From positions 1 through 7,450 of the forward strand of contig CABUXM010000091.1 of assembly GCA_902495545.1 (NCBI GenBank): a DNA stretch of 7,450 nucleotides, given 5' to 3'. Source of the DNA: an uncultured Collinsella sp. Its GTDB lineage: Bacteria > Actinomycetota > Coriobacteriia > Coriobacteriales > Coriobacteriaceae. The notes under the pieces were generated by a model. It was not told where the DNA came from. It saw only the letters and a program-made list of their open reading frames with translations, and did not search any database. The position numbers and the translations under genes are program-made. This document shows, one piece after another, positions 1-5,820 of this stretch (positions are counted from its first letter, which is position 1; every line of letters starts with the position of its first letter).

Positions 1-1287
1 CCACGGATCAAAGATCTCGTCGAGCTTCTCCTGGCTGACGGTGCAGCGCGGGTCGGCCTCGAGACGCTCCTTAAAGGTGGGGCCGGAGACACAATCCTGC
101 ACCTCGTGCCAGGTTGCCATGGCGTTCTCCTGCACAATGGCGTACGCGTCCTCGCGGGTGATGCCCGTGTCGACGAGGGCCAGCAGCACCTTGGAGGAGA
201 AGATGAGGCCGCGGGTCTTATTGAGGTTGGCCATCATGCGGGCAGGGTACAGCTGCAGGCCGTCGATAACGCGGATGAGGCACTGGAACATGTGGTCGAG
301 GGCGATGAAGCTGTCGGCCTGGGCGACACGCTCGGCAGAGGAGTGCGAAATGTCACGCTCGTGCCACAGGGCGACGTTATCGAAGGCAACCTGGGCGTTG
401 GACTTCACGACGCGCGACAGACCGCAGACCTTCTCCATGGTAATCGGGTTGCGCTTGTGCGGCATGGCGGAGCTGCCCTTTTGACCCTTGCGGAACGGCT
501 CCTCGGCCTCGAGCGTATCGGTCTTCTGCAGATTGCGAACCTCGGTAGCGATGCGCTCGCAGGTGGCCGCGGTGGTGGCGAGAACGCCGGCGAGATAGGC
601 GTGATGGTCGCGGCTGATAACCTGCGTGGACAGCGGGTCGTGAACCAGACCCAGGTGCTCGCAGACATACTCCTCGACAAACGGTTCGATGGAGCTGTAC
701 GTGCCAACAGCGCCCGAGATGGCACCGAAGGCAACATTCTTGCGGGCGTCCTCAAGACGATCCAGATCGCGCTTGAGTTCCCAGGCCCAAGAGCCGAACT
801 TCATGCCGAAGGTCATCGGCTCGGCGTGGATGCCATGAGTGCGGCCGGCACAGAGCGTGTTGCGCTCCTCAAAGGCGCGACGCTTGCAAATCTCGCCGAG
901 CTTCTTGACGTCCTCGATGATCAGGTCGCAGGCCTGGGTGAGCTGGTAGCACAGGGCCGTGTCGCCCAGATCCGAGCTGGTCATGCCATAGTGAACCCAG
1001 CGGCTGGGCTTGGGGTCGCCCTCGGGAACATCGGCGTCGATGTACTCCTTCATGTTGGTCAGGAAGGCGATGACATCGTGGCGCGTGACCTCCTCGATCT
1101 CGTCGACCTTTGCCTTCTCAAAGCTGGCATGGTCGCGGATCCACTGGGCTTCGTCTTTAGAAATGCCGATCTTGCCGAGCTCCGCCTGGGCCTCGCAGGC
1201 CAGGACCTCGATCTCCTGCCAAATGGCGTACTTGTTCTCGAGGGAGAAGATGTGTCCCATCTCCGGGCGGGTATAGCGATCGATCAT
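1..1287 (-). CDS. purB: Adenylosuccinate lyase, 3' end beyond the left edge
   Basis: This enzyme of the fumarase/aspartase superfamily removes fumarate from SAICAR and from adenylosuccinate, acting twice in cytosolic purine synthesis. The 429 visible residues align from memory along almost all of the Bacillus subtilis-type PurB (about 431 residues). The start MIDRYTRPEM is typical. His70 (TRHDV) and His151 (GRTHGIHAEP) match the catalytic histidines, and the superfamily signature GSSAMPHKRNP lies at 271-281 with the catalytic serine at 272/273. About ten extra residues (near 84-95, before RWVHYG) lengthen it relative to B. subtilis. Roughly the last 15-20 residues are outside the window; the reading frame is open to base 1. 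The ATG at 1285-1287 is preceded by AAAAGGAG with a 5-base gap, which fixes the start. No other pur gene is visible upstream, so it starts its own transcript or heads one continuing leftward. Function is very secure; no damage is seen. Confidence 0.97.
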   Translation of the reverse strand, partial: MIDRYTRPEMGHIFSLENKYAIWQEIEVLACEAQAELGKIGISKDEAQWIRDHASFEKAKVDEIEEVTRHDVIAFLTNMKEYIDADVPEGDPKPSRWVHYGMTSSDLGDTALCYQLTQACDLIIEDVKKLGEICKRRAFEERNTLCAGRTHGIHAEPMTFGMKFGSWAWELKRDLDRLEDARKNVAFGAISGAVGTYSSIEPFVEEYVCEHLGLVHDPLSTQVISRDHHAYLAGVLATTAATCERIATEVRNLQKTDTLEAEEPFRKGQKGSSAMPHKRNPITMEKVCGLSRVVKSNAQVAFDNVALWHERDISHSSAERVAQADSFIALDHMFQCLIRVIDGLQLYPARMMANLNKTRGLIFSSKVLLALVDTGITREDAYAIVQENAMATWHEVQDCVSGPTFKERLEADPRCTVSQEKLDEIFDPW

Positions 1288-1292
1288 AGCGG

Positions 1293-1300
1293 CTCCTTTT
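1293..1300 (-). promoter_or_regulatory. Ribosome binding site of purB
   Basis: On the minus strand AAAAGGAG lies 5 bases before the ATG at 1287. It is a near-ideal Shine-Dalgarno sequence and decides the purB start. Confidence 0.85.
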
Positions 1301-1389
1301 TGGTTATTGGCACGTTGGTCGTAACCCAACCATTGTACCGTGCGCAGGTGCAAGTATGGGCAGCAGGCATTAACCTAACATTTTGGAAT

Positions 1390-1440
1390 TGGAGCGGGCA
1401 TGGGGACGTCCGCGCATTTGCTTCGCAAATCCGCACCGGC
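1390..1440 (-). repeat. 51-base direct repeat, copy A, with tRNA-Gly 3'-end mimic
   Basis: This copy matches copy B (1521-1571) at 48 of 51 positions. Read on the plus strand it begins TGGAGCGGGCATGGGGAC, 16 of 18 bases identical to the complement of the 3' end of the tRNA-Gly gene at 1713-1730. The rest is not tRNA: it contains the palindrome GGACGTCC and a hairpin ATTTGC-TTC-GCAAAT at 1416-1430. It has the same orientation as the tRNA. Its origin is unknown; a decayed attachment site or a small dispersed repeat would both fit. Confidence 0.8.
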
Positions 1441-1520
1441 TGCGGTCGATCTCCTCGGATTCACGGAGACGATGGGGGAGACTTTGTTGAATTGGCCGTC
1501 CCAAGGTCTCCCGCGCTCGA

Positions 1521-1571
1521 TGGAGCGGGCAACGGGACGTCCGCGTATTTGCTTCGCAAATCCGCACCGGC
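1521..1571 (-). repeat. 51-base direct repeat, copy B, with exact tRNA-Gly 3'-end copy
   Basis: The first 18 bases on the plus strand (TGGAGCGGGCAACGGGAC) are identical to positions 1713-1730, meaning the CCA end, discriminator, acceptor strand and part of the T-arm of the tRNA-Gly gene. The identity stops inside the T-loop, where the sequence changes to GTCCGCG. The downstream part repeats copy A, including the hairpin ATTTGC-TTC-GCAAAT at 1547-1561. An exact tRNA 3'-end copy in direct orientation is what tyrosine-recombinase integration leaves, but only 192 bases separate it from the tRNA, so no element is present now. Confidence 0.85.
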
Positions 1572-1605
1572 TTCAGGCGCCTGCCGGCGCCTTCGCCTGC
1601 TCGCT

Positions 1606-1624
1606 ACAAACGCTTCGCGTTTGT
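1606..1624. repeat. Short TTC-loop hairpin
   Basis: ACAAACGC-TTC-GCGTTTGT is a perfect 8-base-pair inverted repeat with a three-base loop. It uses the same loop as the hairpins inside the two 51-base repeats (1416-1430 and 1547-1561). It has no T-run next to it in terminator position on the minus strand; on the plus strand a TTTT follows, but no gene precedes it. Role unknown. Confidence 0.6.
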
Positions 1625-1641
1625 TTTACGCTCGCACCCTG

Positions 1642-1657
1642 GCGGGTTCGAGTCCCG
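1642..1657 (+). other. Orphan tRNA T-arm fragment, opposite to the tRNA-Gly gene
   Basis: GCGGGTTCGAGTCCCG has the conserved GTTCGA of a tRNA T-loop read on the plus strand. It is a perfect inverted copy of 1725-1740, the T-arm of the minus-strand tRNA-Gly. No matching acceptor, D-arm or anticodon arm can be folded around it, and no CCA follows. It is best read as a tRNA remnant or the end of a tRNA-derived repeat. Confidence 0.55.
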
Positions 1658-1668
1658 GCGCTTTATTG

Positions 1669-1700
1669 AAAAAAGCACGGCACCGTGATGGTGCCGTGCT
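1669..1700 (-). terminator. Rho-independent terminator of tRNA-Gly
   Basis: On the minus strand an 11-base-pair stem AGCACGGCACC / GGTGCCGTGCT encloses the 5-base loop ATCAC and is followed by six T (complement of 1669-1674). It begins 12 bases after the mature 3' end of the tRNA, so it ends that transcript. Confidence 0.92.
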
Positions 1701-1712
1701 TGTGCTTCTAGC

Positions 1713-1787
1713 TGGAGCGGGCAACGGGACTCGAACCCGCGAGTGTCAGCTTGGGAAGCTGATGCCTTACCACTTGGCGATGCCCGC
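1713..1787 (-). tRNA. tRNA-Gly, anticodon CCC
   Basis: The 75-base gene folds as a full cloverleaf on the minus strand. The acceptor GCGGGCA pairs with TGCCCGC, with discriminator T and an encoded CCA at 1713-1715. The D-stem is GCC/GGC. The anticodon stem TCAGC/GCTGA has loop TTCCCAA, giving anticodon CCC (1753-1755) for glycine codon GGG. The T-arm is GCGGG-TTCGAGT-CCCGT. A discriminator U is normal for bacterial tRNA-Gly. It stands alone between its own promoter and terminator. Confidence 0.98.
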
Positions 1788-1798
1788 TTGTGCTGGCT

Positions 1799-1828
1799 AG
1801 TATAACGCGGTTGTCTTGTTCGATACAA
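1799..1828 (-). promoter_or_regulatory. Promoter of tRNA-Gly
   Basis: On the minus strand a -35 box TTGTAT (1823-1828) and a -10 box TATACT (1799-1804) are separated by 18 bases. Transcription would start about 5 bases before the mature tRNA 5' end at 1787, as expected for a tRNA promoter. Confidence 0.72.
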
Positions 1829-2082
1829 GGGTGGCGATGCTTGTTTTAGCTGTGGAGATTCGTTTTAAAATCGCGTCAATTGTGGAGACGAGGACCTTTG
1901 ACCTCCTGTTCTCCTTATCTTCTACCTGCGCTTTTACTTGATTGTTGTATTTGAGCTCAATTTGTCAGGAATTGGGCAAGCTTTTGGTCAGGCTCCGGTA
2001 CTTACCCGCATGAACCTCGGGGGTAGCCTCATCCTACGCGTCGCAACCTCCCCATGCGGCGCACGAGGGATAAGGAGCAGCC
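1829..2082 (+). other. Non-coding stretch and leader upstream of the adhesin
   Basis: No gene is supported here. TGTGGAGA occurs at 1851-1858 and again at 1881-1888, exactly 30 bases apart in direct orientation. Near the adhesin, CCGCATG (2006-2012) and CATGCGG (2053-2059) form a 7-base inverted repeat around a G-run/C-run pair and a small GTAG/CTAC pair, so the mRNA leader may fold. AAGGAG at 2072-2077 is the adhesin ribosome binding site. No convincing sigma-70 promoter is visible for the adhesin. Confidence 0.5.
2072..2077 (+). promoter_or_regulatory. Ribosome binding site of the adhesin gene
   Basis: AAGGAG lies 5 bases before the ATG at 2083. It supports this start, which is also the one that gives a complete signal peptide. 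Confidence 0.85.
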
Positions 2083-5000
2083 ATGTCCAACGCACCCACG
2101 CACTCTGTCCACAGCGCAATCGCAACAGGTCCGCTGCTCCTGCTCCTCTTCCTGCTGTTCGGCTGCCTAGCACCGGGAGCCGCATTTGCCGTCGATGGCT
2201 ACGACCAGCTCGGCTTCCGTACTATTAGCGATGATTGTGGGCCCTTCTTCATCGGCAAATATGAAGCTCAAGACGCCTCGATTGCCTACTGCATGAACCA
2301 GGAACGCCCCGGGCCCACCAAGCCGGGCGGTCCATGGCTCAACTTTGATCAAGGCTGGGTGTGGCTCGACGACGAGTTCGCGGCAATCGTTTGTCACGGA
2401 TATCCTACCGCCACGTCGTTTGGCGGTTACCATCTTTCACCCGATCGCGCCCGCGCCGCCACCCAGCTTGCCGTATGGATGCTCAACGGCACTACCCATG
2501 TCGACGGCACCTACTCCTACACGACCGCTCAGGGCAAAACCAAGAGTGGGCACTTTACCGCCGACAATGAAGTCGTGGCGGCTGCGCGATGGCTCCACGA
2601 CAGCGCAAAATCAGGAAGCATCAAAGCCGCTCCGCACCGCGCGCGGCGCTATCTAGGAACCGTATCGGGCGGCAGCAAACGTCAAGACATGCTCTATGTA
2701 CTGCCGGCGGTCTCTGTTTCCTTCCAAAAGCAGTCTGCAAACGCTGCCATTACCAGCGGAAACAATACTTATCAGTTTGATGGGGCAACATTCGATGTTT
2801 TTGAGAGCGCCAGCGGCGCGCGTGTCGGCACCGTCCAGATGGACAGCAACGGTCGAGCGCAGGCAACACTCCTACCCAACACGGCATACTACCTAGTTGA
2901 GACAACAGCGCCAGCTGGTTATATCCCCCTGCACGATCGCATTGCCTTTACCACGACGGATAACGGCGGATACGTCACCATTGATGAACAACCCGGCACC
3001 ATTACCTTGCGCATTGTAAAGCTCGACGCCGCAACGAATGCAGGCCCCCAAGTTGGGGCTTCGCTCGCAGGAGCAGAATTCGTGTGCGTATCGCAATCAA
3101 CCCCTGGATGGACACAAACTCTCAGAATCGATGAAAGCGGTCGAGCTACTCTCACCGATGTCCCCCTGGGAACCTTTACCATCTATGAATCGAAGGCGCC
3201 CGAGGGCTATTTGCCCTCCGGTGACAGTTGGTCTTACACCGTTGGAGCCGACCAACTCGGCGATTCGGGCGTGGTCGAGATCGAATCTCGCGTTTCCGAT
3301 ATCCCCATTGCGTTTGACCTTGAGATTTCCAAATTCAAGGACTACGGCAATAGCGATCAATCCGGCCTGGAGCAGCCGGCAGGAGATGTTGTCTTTGAGG
3401 TTGTCAGTAACAGCTCTCAGCAGGTTGTTGGCACACTGACTACAAACATCTATGGCTTTGCCTCCACCAAAGACCAGCCCGAAGCATGGTTCGGCACAGG
3501 CAAGCGACCAGCCGGTGTCCACGGAGCCGTCCCATACGACCGCGCCGGCTACACGGTTCGTGAGGTTCCGGAAACCGTCCCCGAGGGTTTTAAACGTGCG
3601 GGGGAATGGACCGTCGAGGCCAATCAGATTTCCGACGGCGCCGAGCTTCAATATATCGTGGACAACCACGCTCTGTCGACGCATCTCCAGATTGTAAAAC
3701 GCGATGCCCAAACAGGCGCTTCTGTTCCCCTAGCCGGATTCACCTTCCAACTCCTCGACAGCAATCACAAACCTGTCTCACAAACATGCTGGTATCCAGC
3801 ACATAACGTAATGGACACCTTTACGACTGACGCGACCGGCACCGTCACACTGCCCGAATCGCTCGTGCCGGGCACCTATTATGTACGCGAAACCTCGGCC
3901 AAAGAGCCCTATCTTGTCGGCGGAGAGATCGAGGTAAACATACCCGCCGATATAAACCTAACGCCCGTTGCAATCGTCTCGTATTATGACCACGCCGCGA
4001 CCGGAAACATCAGGATCGTTAAAACCGATGCCGTAGACGGCAGCAGCCTCGCGGGCGCCATCTTTGAGATCCGTGCCTCAGGTGATATCGTGCGCCCCGA
4101 CGGTAGCATTGCCGCGCTCGACGGTGAGACTGTCGCTGCCGTCACGACGGATGAAACTGGAGAAGCACGCGCGGACGACCTCTCGCTGGGATCTGGCACC
4201 GCACGCTACGAGGTTGTCGAGACTCAAGCGCCGACCGGCTTCTTACTCGACCGAACGCACCATATCGTCGACCTTACCTATGCCGACCAGAAAACACCCG
4301 TTGTGGAAGCACGGCTTAACGTATCCGACGATTACACCAAGGTTGATATCTCCAAGGTCGATGCAAGCGGAGAGCAGGAAGTGAAAGGCGCACAGCTCAC
4401 CTTATATGGTCCCGATAAAACCGAAATAGACTCCTGGACCTCATCCGACAAGCCGCACCGCATCGAACATCTTGCACCCGGCACCTACTCGTTGCGCGAA
4501 ACGATGTCTCCGCGGACCTATGACCTTGCCGAGGAGATAACGTTTGAAATAAAGGATACGGGAGAAGTCCAATCCGTCGCGATGAAGGATGCGCCCATCG
4601 AGATCAAAGGACAGGTCGACAAGCGTCAGGAACTTGTCCAACCTATCGGGAAGGGTCTGTTGGCTAACGGCGATGGAAAAAACCGCGCCGCGATGCAAAC
4701 CAATACGGATGGGCTTTTCTCCTATACCATCGATGCTCGAAACGATTCCGCTACTTGGGTTGATGAGTTTACGATTACCGATGATCTTGAGTGCGCCAAA
4801 GACGGCACGGCGAGATTCGTCTCAATCGAAACCCCCGTCGCCATCGGCGACCTCAACGGCCTGTGCAACGTGTGGTATCGCACGACGCCGTTGGACTCGA
4901 CAGACGTCGATGAGCCGGCAAACGCGACGCTTGACGATGGGCACGAAAATCCTTGGCTTGAGTCCGACGAAGTAAAAGAGAGCCTGGGTGAGGATTGCCG

Positions 5001-5514
5001 CCTCGTCGATTACGACGGCTGGCACCTCTGGAAGGCGGATGTCTCAACCACGGAATCCACCACACTCGAGGCGAAAGAACTCGACCTTGCATCCAATACC
5101 GTCGTGACGGGCATTCGCATTGAATACGGTGCAGTAGCCGCCGACTTTACGACTCGAAGCGATATGGATTCTTGGACCCGTGATGATCTCAAAGATGAGC
5201 ACGACGACCTTGACGATGCCAAAGCAATCCTTGGCACAGACGCTCGGGGCGCAGTGGTGCACATGCAGGCAACGTCGGCTTATACGCCCCAAACCGCACT
5301 CACCAACAGCGCGCGCGTCGATCTTTGCCGCAACGGCGGCGGCGATAAACTTGAGTCACATGACGAGGACAGTGTCATTCAACGCTGTACCCTACCGCAG
5401 GACCTACCGGCAACAGGATCAGCTCCCATCGCCGCTTGCATCACCGCGCTCCTGACCTCGGGTGCCGCAGCCCTATGGTTCGCTCGCCTTAGGTCAATCC
5501 CAAAGAAGCGCTAG
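2083..5514 (+). CDS. LPATG-anchored thioester adhesin with CnaB/SpaA-type repeats
   Basis: A secreted wall protein of 1143 residues. Residues 1-36 form a signal peptide (hydrophobic core 17-29, likely signal peptidase I cut after GAAFA). Residues about 38-210 are a TQxA-type thioester domain: Cys70 (AYCMN) and Gln128 (ATQLA) are the expected bond partners, with a CHGYP motif at 104-108. Six CnaB/SpaA-type domains follow, each with an early Lys and a mid-domain Glu: K216/E273, K313/E369, K417/E494, K539/E603, K647/E713, K758/E806. Residues about 839-1086 are a separate uncharacterised module that is rich in Asp. The sorting signal is LPATG at 1108-1112, a hydrophobic segment 1114-1134 and a basic tail RLRSIPKKR. 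In known families thioester domains bind host surfaces covalently and CnaB stalks self-crosslink by isopeptide bonds; attachment to host tissue is inferred here. No sortase or other pilus gene is adjacent, so it is more likely a single adhesin or pilus tip than part of a pilus operon. The gene ends at a strong terminator. Confidence 0.93.
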   Translation: MSNAPTHSVHSAIATGPLLLLLFLLFGCLAPGAAFAVDGYDQLGFRTISDDCGPFFIGKYEAQDASIAYCMNQERPGPTKPGGPWLNFDQGWVWLDDEFAAIVCHGYPTATSFGGYHLSPDRARAATQLAVWMLNGTTHVDGTYSYTTAQGKTKSGHFTADNEVVAAARWLHDSAKSGSIKAAPHRARRYLGTVSGGSKRQDMLYVLPAVSVSFQKQSANAAITSGNNTYQFDGATFDVFESASGARVGTVQMDSNGRAQATLLPNTAYYLVETTAPAGYIPLHDRIAFTTTDNGGYVTIDEQPGTITLRIVKLDAATNAGPQVGASLAGAEFVCVSQSTPGWTQTLRIDESGRATLTDVPLGTFTIYESKAPEGYLPSGDSWSYTVGADQLGDSGVVEIESRVSDIPIAFDLEISKFKDYGNSDQSGLEQPAGDVVFEVVSNSSQQVVGTLTTNIYGFASTKDQPEAWFGTGKRPAGVHGAVPYDRAGYTVREVPETVPEGFKRAGEWTVEANQISDGAELQYIVDNHALSTHLQIVKRDAQTGASVPLAGFTFQLLDSNHKPVSQTCWYPAHNVMDTFTTDATGTVTLPESLVPGTYYVRETSAKEPYLVGGEIEVNIPADINLTPVAIVSYYDHAATGNIRIVKTDAVDGSSLAGAIFEIRASGDIVRPDGSIAALDGETVAAVTTDETGEARADDLSLGSGTARYEVVETQAPTGFLLDRTHHIVDLTYADQKTPVVEARLNVSDDYTKVDISKVDASGEQEVKGAQLTLYGPDKTEIDSWTSSDKPHRIEHLAPGTYSLRETMSPRTYDLAEEITFEIKDTGEVQSVAMKDAPIEIKGQVDKRQELVQPIGKGLLANGDGKNRAAMQTNTDGLFSYTIDARNDSATWVDEFTITDDLECAKDGTARFVSIETPVAIGDLNGLCNVWYRTTPLDSTDVDEPANATLDDGHENPWLESDEVKESLGEDCRLVDYDGWHLWKADVSTTESTTLEAKELDLASNTVVTGIRIEYGAVAADFTTRSDMDSWTRDDLKDEHDDLDDAKAILGTDARGAVVHMQATSAYTPQTALTNSARVDLCRNGGGDKLESHDEDSVIQRCTLPQDLPATGSAPIAACITALLTSGAAALWFARLRSIPKKR

Positions 5515-5521
5515 CGCGATG

Positions 5522-5559
5522 AAAAAGCGGGCGAGCCAGTCCCCCGGCTCGCCCGCTTT
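5522..5559. terminator. Bidirectional terminator between convergent genes
   Basis: A 14-base-pair stem (5524-5537 with 5546-5559, core GCGGGCGAGCC) with an 8-base loop. It lies 7 bases after the adhesin stop and 21 bases after the end of the minus-strand unit. The T-run is five on the minus strand and three on the plus strand, so it should work better for the minus-strand unit but can serve both. Confidence 0.9.
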
Positions 5560-5580
5560 CAATCATTTAAATCGCCGTAT

Positions 5581-5799
5581 CTACTCTGCAGACGAAGATC
5601 CACCATCAACGATTGCTTGCTCGGACTCAGGAATCCCATCGGCACCCGTGCTCTGTTCTTGCTCCACCTCTTCGCTGATTGCGGAGGCGGGGGTCGAGCC
5701 CTTCGCGCCCACGATGTAGGCAGCTCCAAACCCTAACGCAATGGCAATCAAGGTCAAAATCACGTAGACAGGCCAATGGCGCTTAATATACGAAAACAC
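5581..5799 (-). CDS. Small single-pass membrane protein, unknown function
   Basis: I do not recognise this 72-residue protein. It has a short basic N-terminus (SYIKRHW), one hydrophobic segment at about residues 10-32 (VYVILTLIAIALGFGAAYIV), and an acidic, Ser/Gly-rich tail of about 40 residues. By the positive-inside rule the tail faces outward. There is no cleavage site or lipobox, so it should stay anchored. The start is GTG (5797-5799), chosen because AAGGAG at 5805-5810 lies 5 bases before it. It begins 21 bases after the stop of the M28-like gene and ends before a shared terminator, so the two are very likely one transcript. A role as accessory subunit of the upstream product is only a guess from position. 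Confidence 0.82.
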   Translation of the reverse strand: MFSYIKRHWPVYVILTLIAIALGFGAAYIVGAKGSTPASAISEEVEQEQSTGADGIPESEQAIVDGGSSSAE

Positions 5800-5804
5800 G
5801 TTGA

Positions 5805-5810
5805 CTCCTT
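5805..5810 (-). promoter_or_regulatory. Ribosome binding site deciding a GTG start
   Basis: On the minus strand AAGGAG lies 5 bases before GTG at 5799. It lies wholly in the 21-base gap after the previous stop and supports GTG as the true start of the small membrane protein. Confidence 0.8.
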
Positions 5811-5820
5811 AGAGCTCCGT

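Noticed and set aside
1332..1337. Possible purB -10 box TACAAT on the minus strand
   Set aside because: The box is good, but the sequence 17 bases upstream (CCCATA) is not a -35 box and the TTGCAC nearby is only 10 bases away, so the promoter is unproven.
1288..1712. CRISPR-like array from the repeated units
   Set aside because: There are only two copies of the 51-base unit, with an 80-base spacer, and no cas gene; the tRNA likeness explains the unit better.
106..1800. Long plus-strand open frame of 564 codons over the left part of the window
   Set aside because: It is antisense to purB, crosses the tRNA gene and has no ribosome binding site. It arises from GC-rich codon bias of purB on the opposite strand.
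1604..1828. Minus-strand open frame covering the tRNA-Gly gene
   Set aside because: It is a translation of the tRNA, its promoter and its terminator, a common false gene call.
1841..1869. Possible adhesin promoter TTGTTT, 17 bases, TTTAAA
   Set aside because: Both boxes are weak matches and the resulting leader would exceed 200 bases; not enough support.
2083..2190. Lipoprotein signal (LFGC near residue 28) in the adhesin
   Set aside because: Phe at the -2 position fits a lipobox poorly, while a normal signal peptidase I site (GAAFA) follows and the protein carries a sortase anchor at the other end.
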